Source: Amycolatopsis orientalis DSM 40040 = KCTC 9412 | GTDB taxonomy: Bacteria; Actinomycetota; Actinomycetes; Mycobacteriales; Pseudonocardiaceae | Assembly (NCBI RefSeq): GCF_000478275.1 | Contig: NZ_ASJB01000051.1 | Span: forward strand, 62,001 to 126,000 | Direction of reading: 5' to 3' | Length of the DNA stretch: 64,000 nucleotides | Shown: positions 33,880 to 41,819 of the stretch, in pieces | Numbering within the stretch: the first letter of the stretch is position 1 | Layout of the letters: each line of letters starts with the position of its first letter | Made by a program: the position numbers and the translations under genes | The notes under the pieces: model-generated | Seen by the model: only the letters and a program-made list of their open reading frames with translations | What the model was told of the DNA's origin: nothing | The model's database searches: none

Positions 33880-34488
33880 ATGGCGACCGACAAGCTGCGC
33901 GCGTGGTGGGCACATCGGCAGGGACTCGACGGATCGCTGCGCGGGACCGCGGCGGCGGAGGTGCTGGAACGGACCGGCTGGATGCGCTCGGTCGGCGGTT
34001 CGGCGCCCTTCCTCGGCCTGTTCGCCAGGGCCCGTCTCGATCGTGCGACGGTCGACGCGGACGTCGCCCGGCTCGCCATCCATGAACTGCGCGGGGTCCG
34101 CGGTGCGCGATCTCGGTGAGGCGGGCCGGAAACGCGGCACCACCACGACGTTGCCGCTCGCGCTCGGCCTGCTCCAGGTCTGCGGCGACATCCGCCGCGT
34201 GCCGGTCAACGGACGGCTGGACCAGCAGCGCTACGGCTATGTCCGCTGGACGCCGCGGATCCGCCGTGTCACCTCATCGTCGACCGAGGCCGCTTCGCCG
34301 GGCTGTGGGAGTTCGACACCGACACGAACAAGATCGTCTACAAGGTCTTCGGGGACGAGGACGCGGCGTTGCGCGAGACGATCGCGGAGACCGAGGAGTT
34401 CGTCCGCGACCGGCTGGGCGACGCCCGGAGCTTCAGCTTGGATTCGCCGAGGAGCCGGGCGTCGCGAGTGGCCGCTCTCAGGGCCTGA
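33880..34488 (+). pseudogene. Decayed winged-helix DNA-binding (HTH_42/YcaQ-like) gene
   Basis: Three coding pieces of one family lie in order but in shifted frames. Piece 1 (from ATG 33880, first frame) reads TDKLRAWWAHRQGLDGSL, EVLERTGWMRSVGGSAPFL, LAIHELRGVRGA. Piece 2 (about 34103-34260, second frame) reads DLGEAGRKRGTTTTLPLALG and RVPVNGRLDQQRYGYVRW. Piece 3 (34270-34488, first frame again) reads HLIVDRGRFAGLWEFDTDTN and DRLGDARSFSLDSP, ending in TGA. The central part normally lying between pieces 1 and 2 is missing, and a second junction shifts the frame between pieces 2 and 3. Total is about 203 codons against roughly 350 in intact relatives. Assembly error is possible but would need two events. 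Confidence 0.82.
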
Positions 34489-34495
34489 CCGAGGG

Positions 34496-35773
34496 TCAGG
34501 CTCCTGCTTCGCTGATCAGGATGTCGACGGCCTTGTCGTTGCGGGCGGTCTGCTCCGGGATCACCGAAGCGGGTGGGTAGAAGCCGTCGATCCCGCCGTC
34601 CTTCGGGTACATCTCGAAGGTGTAGCTGAGGATCTTGTGCTTACCCCACGCCCAGTCGTTGACGTCGCCGTCGGTGACGTACAGGTCGCTGGACTGCTCG
34701 GGCGAGTAACCGTTGGTGGCGGCCATCTGCTTGCCGACGTCGGCGAACCTCTTCGCTTCGGCGTCGGTCATGCCCTCGGCGGTGTCGTCCTTCGTGTAGC
34801 CGAACGGCCAGAGCACCAGCTCCGAGAAGGTGTGGAAGTCGATGTGCGTCTTGATCTGCTGCGCGCCGCCGACCACGCGGGAGTCCACGAACGCCGCGAC
34901 GGCCTTGGTCTCGGACTCGGAGAACGCCGACGGACCGTGGTAGTCCTCGGCGGACGGGCTGTTGCTCGATCCGCCGCAGCAGTTCCACTTGTAGTCCCAG
35001 TTGCGGTTCGGGTCGGTGCCGATGGCGCTGCTGCCCGGCACCGGCTTCCGCGTCTTGCGCCAGCCCTGGTACTCGCCGCCGGTGATGTCGTACTCGGAAC
35101 CGTCCGGGTTGACGTTCGGGATCACGTAGATCTCGTGCTCGTCGACCATCTTCTTGATGGCGGGGTCGCTCGCGTACCCGCCGGTGAGGCGCTGCACGAT
35201 GCGCAGGCACATCTCGGTGGTGAGGTGTTCGCGCGCGTGCTGGTTACAGGTGAAGAGGACTTCGGGCTCGTTCTCGTCCGTGCCCGCGTTGTCGCTGATC
35301 TTCACCAGGTTCAGCTCACGGCCTTCGTACGACTTGCCGACGCTGGAAAGCGTCGCGATGTCGCTGTGGTCCTTCGCGGCCTTCTGCAGCTCAGCGGTCG
35401 TTTCGGCGTAGGTGTGGTACGCCTCGTCGCCGGGCGGGAAGTCTCCGGCGACGGCGGCCGTGCCCGCCCGGCCGCTGCGTTGTTTCAGCATGCTGTCGAA
35501 GTCGCCGAGCGACTTGAGAGTGAACCCGTTCGCGCGCAGGCTCGCGGCCTGTTCGGGGGTGGCGACGACGGTCAGCGCGCCACCGCGCGAACCAGCGACG
35601 TCGACACCGGTGCGGGCGACGGCGGTGCGCTTGCCGGTGTCGTTCGCGCCTTCCACCGAATACAGCCCTCTCGCCGGGTCGCCGGTCTGGGCGTTCGCGA
35701 CAGGCGTCGTGACGGCCAGCAGGGCGAGCCCTGTGGCGGCCAAGGCGCCCCGAATGCGACGGCGTGTGGACAT
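34496..35773 (-). CDS. Secreted zinc carboxypeptidase (M14 family)
   Basis: A 425-residue secreted protease. The signal peptide is RRRIRGALAATGLALLAVTT with cleavage after ANA (residue 28). A propeptide-like region covers to about 115. Zinc ligands: H179 and E182 in HAREH, and the His of IDFHTFSELVLWPFGY; the catalytic Glu is in YTFEMYP. Substrate-binding NPDG and DPNRNWDYKW are present, as in M14A carboxypeptidases. It likely removes C-terminal residues from extracellular peptides. It is transcribed alone. Confidence 0.95.
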   Translation of the reverse strand: MSTRRRIRGALAATGLALLAVTTPVANAQTGDPARGLYSVEGANDTGKRTAVARTGVDVAGSRGGALTVVATPEQAASLRANGFTLKSLGDFDSMLKQRSGRAGTAAVAGDFPPGDEAYHTYAETTAELQKAAKDHSDIATLSSVGKSYEGRELNLVKISDNAGTDENEPEVLFTCNQHAREHLTTEMCLRIVQRLTGGYASDPAIKKMVDEHEIYVIPNVNPDGSEYDITGGEYQGWRKTRKPVPGSSAIGTDPNRNWDYKWNCCGGSSNSPSAEDYHGPSAFSESETKAVAAFVDSRVVGGAQQIKTHIDFHTFSELVLWPFGYTKDDTAEGMTDAEAKRFADVGKQMAATNGYSPEQSSDLYVTDGDVNDWAWGKHKILSYTFEMYPKDGGIDGFYPPASVIPEQTARNDKAVDILISEAGA

Positions 35774-35867
35774 TTCGCCTCCGAACGATCAGGGGACTAG
35801 GTGCCGTTCACCGTCGTCTAAGTGAATCGTCCACGACAACCCGACGATCGTCGTTCCCAGTTACCGT

Positions 35868-36509
35868 TTACGGCCAGAGACGTTCTTTGAGCCAGGTCCC
35901 GTTTTCGCGCCGATAGCGCAGCCGACGGTGCCGTCGATCGTGGGAGGCCTGCCAGAACTCCACTTCGGACGGCGTCACCAGGTAGCGGGTCCAGGTCTCC
36001 GGTGCCACGCCGGGATTCTCTTCGACCCAGTGGCGCGCTTCTTCGGCGGCGCGGTCGAGATCGGCCGGATCCTCGAGCACCTGCGACTGCCTGCCGACGA
36101 ACGCCTCCACCCGGGACGCCGGCGGCCGCGCGGTGAAATCGGCCGCGGAGACCTCGGGCGCGGCAGGCGCGACAGGGCCGCGCAACCGGATCTGACGGCC
36201 TCGCCCCGGCCAGAAGAACGTCAGCGCGGCGTACGGATTTTTCGCCAGCTGCAGGCCTTTCGGGCTTTCGGAACTCGTCGCGACCGCCCACGTGTCGCCG
36301 TCGACGTCCTTGAGGATCACGACCCGCGCGTCCGGCACCCCATCGGCGTCCACTGTGGACAGAGTGACGGCGTGCGGCGCCAGCACGTGTTCCCCGGCTT
36401 CGTTAAGCCATTCCAGGAAAAGTTCGCGCGGGGTGCCGAGAGTGCTTTCGGGGTCGAATTCCGGCAGTTCCCGGGGAAACGACGGCCAGCCGCGCAACGC
36501 GTCGCCCAC
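35868..36509 (-). CDS. pdxH: Pyridoxamine 5'-phosphate oxidase
   Basis: A 213-residue FMN flavoprotein making pyridoxal 5'-phosphate from pyridoxine or pyridoxamine phosphate. FMN-binding segments are PDARVVILKDVDGDTWAVAT and ESPKGLQLAKNPYAALTFFW. The C-terminal signature is VEFWQASHDRRHRRLRY ... WLKERLWP. GTG start. It lies 4 bp after the upstream unknown gene, so they are one operon. The oxidase may supply PLP for aminotransferases such as the one at 7.3 kb. Confidence 0.94.
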   Translation of the reverse strand: MGDALRGWPSFPRELPEFDPESTLGTPRELFLEWLNEAGEHVLAPHAVTLSTVDADGVPDARVVILKDVDGDTWAVATSSESPKGLQLAKNPYAALTFFWPGRGRQIRLRGPVAPAAPEVSAADFTARPPASRVEAFVGRQSQVLEDPADLDRAAEEARHWVEENPGVAPETWTRYLVTPSEVEFWQASHDRRHRRLRYRRENGTWLKERLWP

Positions 36510-36512
36510 CGC

Positions 36513-37244
36513 TCAGTACCCCGGCGGCCGCTGGCCGTGCGTCGGATAACCCGGCGCGGGCGGCGGATAGTGCGGCGGGTGCTGACCCGGCGGCGGACCC
36601 TGCGCGGGCGGCGGCCCGACCGGGTACGGCGGCGGGGGCGGCGGCTGCTGCGGTTGCCAGCCGGGCGGCGGCTGCTGGCCGGGAGGCGGGCCCTGCGGCG
36701 GTCCCGGTGGCATGGGTGGCGGCTGGCCTTGCGACTGCGCCCACTGCACCTGCTGGTAGACCTCGGCTGGCTGCGGGAAGCAGAACGTCAGCTTCGCGTT
36801 GACCGAGCTGTGCATCGCCGCGCCCCACAGCTTCCCGCCGACGAACGCGTACATCTGCCCCGCCGAAACGTCGACGGCCACCATGCGCGTCTCACCGCCG
36901 AACTGGTTGCCGGACTTCGCCGACGCGGCCTGTGCTGCGTCCGGGTAGACCCGGTCGCCGATCAGGCCGGCGATGACCACCGAAGCGGCGGTCCAGCCGA
37001 CCGTGCCCATCACGTTCGCGCGCGCGTGCTGCGTCGCGAGCATGGTGAAGTCGTACAACGCGGGCGCACTCACCTCCGGGATCGCCGCGGCGACCACGCA
37101 GTAGTTCATCGTCGACATCATCACGGATTCGGTGAACAGGCCCACGACGGCCGCGCTCGGGCCGATCTGGACCGTGTTCAGCCTGCCACCGCTGCGCTGG
37201 ACGCGTTCCGCCACCGCGCCCAGGTACTGCTCCTTGGTGAGCAC
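36513..37244 (-). CDS. Unknown protein with long Pro/Gly/Gln tail, in operon with pdxH
   Basis: A 243-residue protein. GTG at 37244 is chosen for AGGAGG 7 nt upstream. Residues 1-155 form a compact domain that I do not recognise (LTKEQYLGAVAERVQRSGGR; MNYCVVAAAIPEVSAPALYD; GQMYAFVGGKLWGAAMHSSV). It has mildly hydrophobic stretches but no clear transmembrane helix. Residues 165-243 are a low-complexity tail dominated by Pro, Gln, Gly and Tyr (PPMPPGPPQGPPPGQQ). Similar tails occur on actinobacterial envelope and type VII-linked proteins. The operon with pdxH may be accidental. Confidence 0.66.
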   Translation of the reverse strand: MLTKEQYLGAVAERVQRSGGRLNTVQIGPSAAVVGLFTESVMMSTMNYCVVAAAIPEVSAPALYDFTMLATQHARANVMGTVGWTAASVVIAGLIGDRVYPDAAQAASAKSGNQFGGETRMVAVDVSAGQMYAFVGGKLWGAAMHSSVNAKLTFCFPQPAEVYQQVQWAQSQGQPPPMPPGPPQGPPPGQQPPPGWQPQQPPPPPPYPVGPPPAQGPPPGQHPPHYPPPAPGYPTHGQRPPGY

Positions 37245-37342
37245 TGATGCCTCCTGAAGAGTCCACGCACCGCCATCGTCGCATGAACAGCGCGGACGGT
37301 TGCGGCGACGCGAGTATCCGATCTGCTTCACTGGACGCCATC

Positions 37343-37867
37343 ATGCGACGTCTTCTGATCTTGCCGCTCGCCGTGCCGCTCCTGGCGGCCTGCGGGCCGA
37401 CGGAACAGCCGCCGCCCGCGGCGAACCCGCCCGCGCGGTCGAGCAGCGCGGCGCCCCAGCTCCCGCCGGCGCCGGAACCCACCGGCAAGGGCCCGTGCCC
37501 GTATCTCGGCGCCGAGTTCGTCTCGGACGCCAACGGGCAGAAGGTCTCCAAGGTCAAAACGTCGGCGGATCAGCCGCATCCGACGTGTTTCTTCTACGCG
37601 CTCAGCGGGAAACTGCAGCTCACCGTGCGCGTGTACGTCGGCGAACCCGCCGTCGCCAAGGCGCTGGTGGACCAGGCCGCACCCATCGACACGTCCAACC
37701 CGGCCGACGAACCGGCGGGCTGGAAAGGCGGCTACCAGCCGTCCGGCGAAGGCGCCGTTTACGCCGTCGCGAAGGGCGGGAACGCGGTAGTCGTGACCAC
37801 CAACCAGAAGCAGAGCATCAAGGCACGTACGGTGGCGAAGGAGGCTATCGGTGAGCTGCGTCTCTAG
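37343..37867 (+). CDS. DUF2020-like lipoprotein
   Basis: A 174-residue lipoprotein. ATG at 37343 starts a signal peptide RRLLILPLAVPLLAACGPTE with lipobox LAAC, giving a lipid-modified Cys at residue 16. A Pro-rich linker follows to about 45. The mature domain begins PCPYLGAEFVSDANGQKVSK and contains CFFYALSGKLQLTVRVYVG and NAVVVTTNQKQSIKARTV, which fit the actinobacterial DUF2020 family as I remember it. Divergent from the pdxH operon. Function unknown; located on the outer face of the membrane. Confidence 0.8.
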   Translation: MRRLLILPLAVPLLAACGPTEQPPPAANPPARSSSAAPQLPPAPEPTGKGPCPYLGAEFVSDANGQKVSKVKTSADQPHPTCFFYALSGKLQLTVRVYVGEPAVAKALVDQAAPIDTSNPADEPAGWKGGYQPSGEGAVYAVAKGGNAVVVTTNQKQSIKARTVAKEAIGELRL

Positions 37868-38034
37868 GTAGTGGTATCCACACGTCAGAGTGAAGTTGAT
37901 CTTGTACTACCCTGTGCCGCACGCGCGACGGTTCGCGGGACCAGCGCAACGCCAGATCCGGCGGAGGCCGCCTTGCGGTGTGGCTCGGCGGCACAAAAGA
38001 TCATTTCTCCCCATAAGACAAAAGGACAGGTTTC

Positions 38035-38487
38035 GTGGCTGACACCCTCAAGGAAATCTTGCTCGACTCCAGCCGTCGCCCGGCGGTCGTGAGCGACTTC
38101 GAAGGTCTCGTCGACGCCGAGGTTTCGGACAAGGGCGGCGTTTCGGGTGCCGTCGTGAAGACCGGCTTCGCGGCCGTCAAGAAGATCAAGCCGGGCATCA
38201 TCCCCTCCGCCGTCGACGCCCTGCTCGACGACTTCACCGTCGCCCTCGAGCCGTTCTACGGCGACTACAAGGCCAAGGGTGGCAACGACTTCGGTGCCTA
38301 CCTGGCCGGTCGCGGCGACGAGGCCGCGGACGCGCTCCTGTCGGTCACCGACGCGCGCGCCGAGAAGAGCAGCCGCGACAGCATCAAGAAGGTCTACGGC
38401 AAGCTGCGCCCGAACGGCAAGAAGAACGTCGAGGAGGCCCTTCCCCGCCTCGGCCAGCTGATCGACAAGCACGCTAGCGCTGTTTAA
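38035..38487 (+). CDS. DUF6918-like small cytoplasmic protein
   Basis: A 150-residue protein with GTG start and AAAGGA 8 nt upstream. It begins ADTLKEILLDSSRRPAVVSD and is helical throughout (VSGAVVKTGFAAVKKIKPGI; AVDALLDDFTVALEPFYGDY; ADALLSVTDARAEKSSRDSI). No membrane segment, signal or catalytic motif. I recall an actinobacterial family (DUF6918) with this start, but the family name is from memory. Two direct repeats begin 5 bp after the stop codon. Confidence 0.75.
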   Translation: MADTLKEILLDSSRRPAVVSDFEGLVDAEVSDKGGVSGAVVKTGFAAVKKIKPGIIPSAVDALLDDFTVALEPFYGDYKAKGGNDFGAYLAGRGDEAADALLSVTDARAEKSSRDSIKKVYGKLRPNGKKNVEEALPRLGQLIDKHASAV

Positions 38488-38491
38488 TCGA

Positions 38492-38568
38492 GCGCTGACG
38501 AAAAGCGCGCCGAAGGGGCGCGGTGTTGATTTGAACGCGCGCTGACGTAAAGCGCGCCGAAGGGGCGC
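38492..38568. repeat. Tandem 30-bp direct repeat with terminator potential
   Basis: Two copies of GCGCTGACGxAAAGCGCGCC + GAAGGGGCGC, at 38492-38521 and 38539-38568, 47 bp apart and differing only at the tenth base. The GAAGGGGCGCC of the second copy can pair with GGCGCCCCTTC at about 38600-38610, giving a long hairpin downstream of the DUF6918-like gene. The rest of the gap to 38766 shows no gene. Confidence 0.7.
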
Positions 38569-38766
38569 CGATCCGTTTCCCACTCACGTGGGCGGAGAGG
38601 CGCCCCTTCATCGCGTTTACGTGGGCCTTCGGCCCAAAAGAGGGCGCGCGACCGGTGAAGTCTCGCCGTCGCGCTGGCGCGCTTTCGGCGAGACAGTCCG
38701 CCGGTGCTGTTGTCGGGTGCGTTGGGCGTGGGGCTTGGTCGGTTGATCTTCGTTGCGGAGACGTGA

Positions 38767-38806
38767 AAGGGCCGCCCAGTGACCGGGTGGTCGCTGGGCG
38801 GCCCTT
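38767..38806 (-). terminator. Terminator after CwsA-position gene
   Basis: Arms AAGGGCCGCCCAG / CTGGGCGGCCCTT, perfect over 13 bp, 27 bp past the minus-strand stop of the Lys/Ala-rich membrane protein gene. On that strand it is followed by TCACGTC, with no T-run. Confidence 0.78.
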
Positions 38807-38832
38807 CGCGACAAGCAGAAGAGGGTGAGGCG

Positions 38833-39552
38833 TCAGTTCTTCTTGTCGGCGGAGCTGGTGCTCGAAGCCTGGTGCCCGTTCTTCGGGGTACCGGGCTTCG
38901 GTGCCGCGGGCTTCGCCGGAGCCGGAGCGGAAGCCGCCGGACCGGAAGCGGCGGGCTTCGCGGGAGCGGGCTTCGGAGCGGCTGCTGCCGGAGCGGCGGG
39001 CTTGGCGGGGGGAGCGGGCGGTGCCTTGGGCGGAGCCGGCGCGACCGGCGGCTCCTGCTTGGAGCGCAGCGCGTAAGCGGCACCGGCACCGACGACGGCG
39101 ATACCGAGGACCCACGGCCAGCGGCGACGCTTACGCGCCCCCTTGGCAGCGGCCTTCGCCTCGACGAGGGCGGCGCGGAAGTCCTTCTTCGCGGCCTTGA
39201 AATCCTTCTTGCCGCGACGCTTGGACTCGCCGGCGGCCTTCGCCGCCTGGATGGCCGCCTTGCGTGCCTTGCGGCCCGGCTTCCGCATCTCGGAAAGCCT
39301 GGCCAGTGCCTCCTTACGAGCCGCCTTGGAGCTGCGCTTGAGCTCCTTGCGGGTCAGTTCCGTCTTCTTCGCGAGCTTCTTGCGCGCGCGACGGCTGGTC
39401 TTAGCGATCTCACCGGCGCTCTCGGAGAGCTTCTGCTCGGCTACCTCGACGGCGTGGGCGGTGGCTTCCTTACCCGCCTCGACGGCACGTTTGCGCAGGC
39501 CGAGCGCGCCGGCCTTCGCCGACTCGCTCACCGAATCTGCGGCCCGGGTCAT
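38833..39552 (-). CDS. Lys/Ala-rich single-span membrane protein at the cwsA position
   Basis: A 239-residue protein. ATG at 39552 is chosen for GAGG 8 nt upstream. Residues 1-140 are a highly basic, Ala/Lys helix (RARKKLAKKTELTRKELKRS; RRGKKDFKAAKKDFRAALVE), resembling histone-like or coiled-coil repeats. One transmembrane helix follows (WPWVLGIAVVGAGAAYAL), then an extracytoplasmic Pro/Ala tail of about 75 residues. It sits between the gyrA region and ppiA on the minus strand, exactly where mycobacteria have Rv0008c (CwsA), which also has soluble part - transmembrane helix - Pro-rich tail. Sequence identity looks low, so functional equivalence is a guess. Confidence 0.68.
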   Translation of the reverse strand: MTRAADSVSESAKAGALGLRKRAVEAGKEATAHAVEVAEQKLSESAGEIAKTSRRARKKLAKKTELTRKELKRSSKAARKEALARLSEMRKPGRKARKAAIQAAKAAGESKRRGKKDFKAAKKDFRAALVEAKAAAKGARKRRRWPWVLGIAVVGAGAAYALRSKQEPPVAPAPPKAPPAPPAKPAAPAAAAPKPAPAKPAASGPAASAPAPAKPAAPKPGTPKNGHQASSTSSADKKN

Positions 39553-39641
39553 GGCCTTCACCTCATCAATCGTTTTGATTCTGCTTCGTTGCTTGTAACC
39601 TATCGTGCCCCTTTTCCGCAGATCTTGCCGCAGATGGCACG

Positions 39642-40202
39642 ATGAAGCCCGTGACTGAAAGCAAGGGATCCCTCATTGGTGGCGCGCTGAAGGCCACTCT
39701 GCACACCAACCAGGGTGACATCAACCTGAACCTGTTCCCCGACCACGCGCCGAAGACGGTCGCGAACTTCGTCGGGCTCGCCGAGGGCAGCAAGGAGTAC
39801 ACCCAGCCCAACGCGCAGGGTACGAACTCCGGCCCGTTCTACGACGGGTCGATCTTCCACCGCGTCATCGACGGCTTCATGCTCCAGGGCGGCGACCCGA
39901 CCGGCACCGGCCGCGGCGGCCCCGGCTACAAGTTCGGCGACGAGTTCCACCCGGAGCTCCAGTTCTCCAAGCCGTACCTGCTGGCCATGGCCAACGCCGG
40001 ACCCGGCACCAACGGCTCGCAGTTCTTCATCACCGTCGCGCCGACGACGCACCTGAACTTCAAGCACACGATCTTCGGCGAGGTGGCGGACCAGGCCTCC
40101 CGCGACGTCGTCGACGCGATCGGCCGTACGGCGACCGGTCCGGCGGACCGTCCGCTGCAGGACGTCGTCATCGAGAAGGTCAGCGTCACCCGCGAAGGCT
40201 GA
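39642..40202 (+). CDS. ppiA: Cyclophilin-type peptidyl-prolyl cis-trans isomerase
   Basis: A 186-residue cytoplasmic cyclophilin. Core motifs: NFVGLAEG, FHRVIDGFMLQGGDP with the catalytic Arg, MANAGPGTNGSQFFIT and HLNFKHTIFGEV. ATG 39642 or GTG 39651 could start it. No signal peptide. It accelerates prolyl isomerisation in protein folding. Position equals Rv0009 (ppiA). Confidence 0.96.
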   Translation: MKPVTESKGSLIGGALKATLHTNQGDINLNLFPDHAPKTVANFVGLAEGSKEYTQPNAQGTNSGPFYDGSIFHRVIDGFMLQGGDPTGTGRGGPGYKFGDEFHPELQFSKPYLLAMANAGPGTNGSQFFITVAPTTHLNFKHTIFGEVADQASRDVVDAIGRTATGPADRPLQDVVIEKVSVTREG

Positions 40203-40264
40203 CCGCACTGATCAAGGCTGATCACACGGCCTGGTACGGGGGATTTCGGTAGGTTGGTGGCATC

Positions 40265-41227
40265 GTGAGCCAACCACCGAATCCCCAGTACCAGCAGGCC
40301 GCCATGCCCGGCTGCTGGTGGCATCCGAACCGGCCGACCGGGCTGAGCTGTTCACGCTGCGAGCGTCCGGCCTGCCCGGATTGCCTGCGCGAAGCCGCCG
40401 TCGGCTTCCAGTGCACCGACTGTGTGCAGGCCGGTCGCCAGCAGGACCGTGTCCAGCAGAAGCAGTACCGCGACGCCGGTTACGGCGCGCGCACCATCGC
40501 CGGCGCCCAGCCGCCTTCCACGGCTGTCGCGACGCCGGTCCTCCTGGCGCTCAACGTCGTCATCTTCTTCGTCACGGTCGCCCAGTCCGGCAGCATCGCG
40601 AACAACAACTTCTCGGCCCTCTTCCAGCTCGGTGAGCTGGCGAACGTGCCGACGCTCGCGGGCGACGAGTGGTGGCGGATCTTCACCTCGGGGTTCCTGC
40701 AGTACGGCCTGCTGCACATCGCGGGCAACGCCTTCTCCCTGTGGTTCGTCGGCCGTCCGCTGGAGACCGCGCTCGGCCGCGTTCCGTTCGTCGCGCTCTA
40801 CTTCGTCTCGATGCTCGGCGGTTCGGCCGCGAATCTCGTGTTCACCGACCTCGACGCCCTCCCCGTGGTCGGGGCCTCGGGCGCCATCTTCGGGCTCATA
40901 GGCGCCTACGCGGTCATCGTCATCAGGCTCAGGCTCAACCCCACCTGGCTGCTCGTCATGCTGGGCCTGAACGTGTTCATCACCTTCCAGGTGCCGGGCA
41001 TCTCGATCCTCGGGCACGCGGGCGGGTTCGTCGCCGGTCTGCTGGTCACCTTCGCGCTGCTCTACGCGCCGGAGAAGAACCGGCTCAAATGGCAGATCGG
41101 CGGGATCGCGATCATCGTGGTCGCGATGGTCGGGCTCATCGTCTGGAAGGACGCGCAGACGATTTCCGCCGCGTACTGCCAGTTCACCTCGTACCAGGGC
41201 CAGACGGCGTACCTCTGCTACCGCTAG
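40265..41227 (+). CDS. Rhomboid intramembrane protease with N-terminal zinc finger
   Basis: A 320-residue membrane protease. GTG start. Residues 14-55 form a B-box-like zinc finger with Cys/His pairs (GCWWHPNRPTGLSCSRCERP, ACPDCLR, CTDC). Six or more transmembrane helices follow from about 88. The catalytic Ser is S205 in GASGAIFG and the catalytic His H251 in GHAGGFVAG; HIAGNAFSLW is the conserved loop. It cleaves membrane proteins inside the bilayer. The C-terminus carries two Cys (AYCQFTSYQGQTAYLCYR) that could form an extracytoplasmic disulfide. Confidence 0.95.
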   Translation: MSQPPNPQYQQAAMPGCWWHPNRPTGLSCSRCERPACPDCLREAAVGFQCTDCVQAGRQQDRVQQKQYRDAGYGARTIAGAQPPSTAVATPVLLALNVVIFFVTVAQSGSIANNNFSALFQLGELANVPTLAGDEWWRIFTSGFLQYGLLHIAGNAFSLWFVGRPLETALGRVPFVALYFVSMLGGSAANLVFTDLDALPVVGASGAIFGLIGAYAVIVIRLRLNPTWLLVMLGLNVFITFQVPGISILGHAGGFVAGLLVTFALLYAPEKNRLKWQIGGIAIIVVAMVGLIVWKDAQTISAAYCQFTSYQGQTAYLCYR

Positions 41228-41253
41228 TAATCCCACTTCCCCCGAGTGGGTTA
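41228..41253 (+). terminator. Weak hairpin after rhomboid gene
   Basis: CCCACT / AGTGGG arms with flanking TAA/TTA pairing, directly after the rhomboid stop codon; loop TCCCCCG. A short stem, so confidence is limited. Confidence 0.45.
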
Positions 41254-41330
41254 TGCGATTACCCAGTGGGGAAGCAACATCTCTGGGTACCTTCAGGTTG
41301 ATCGGCAACATCATCAACTTGGGGGTTGAG

Positions 41331-41819
41331 ATGAAGATTCGCAAGGCAGTCCTGTTCACCGCCGTCGCGGTGATGGCTTCGGCGCTGGCGCCTTCGGTCG
41401 CACAGGCCGGGCAAGCCGCCGAAACCTGCCAGACCTACACCAAACGCTATTTCCTGGGGTCGGGCAGCGCGATCACGCTCCGTGTCGCCTACGTCGATGC
41501 GGCGTTGAAAATCTGCTTCGGCGATCCGGGCGTGACGTCCTCGGTGGCGACGCAGACCGTCGGCACGACGGGTCCGGGCGCGGCCACCGGCTGGGAGATC
41601 ACCGCGGGCCAGGCGGTGGTGGAGGACCAGCGGCCGCGGCATGTGAAGGCGAAGTTCAGCGGGTCGCTGCGGACCTGCGTGGTCAAGATCAACCCGATCT
41701 GCTCGCCGGCCTCGCCGTACGAGATCTTCGGGGAGTACGCGCCGCCCGCTGTCGGACCGGCCGTTCCGGGCTGGTCACACGGTCCGGACGGCAACGTCCA
41801 CTACTACGACAACGCCTGA
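41331..41819 (+). CDS. Small secreted protein of unknown function
   Basis: A 162-residue protein. ATG at 41331 is preceded by GGGGG and begins a signal peptide KIRKAVLFTAVAVMASALAP with cleavage after AQA (about residue 25). The mature part has four Cys (ETCQTY, KICFG, RTCVVKINPICSP), suggesting two disulfides. Beta-rich segments include VDAALKICFGDPGVTSS. The tail PAVPGWSHGPDGNVHYYDNA is aromatic. No family recognised. It overlaps the 3' end of the convergent PH-domain gene by 16 bp. Confidence 0.72.
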   Translation: MKIRKAVLFTAVAVMASALAPSVAQAGQAAETCQTYTKRYFLGSGSAITLRVAYVDAALKICFGDPGVTSSVATQTVGTTGPGAATGWEITAGQAVVEDQRPRHVKAKFSGSLRTCVVKINPICSPASPYEIFGEYAPPAVGPAVPGWSHGPDGNVHYYDNA

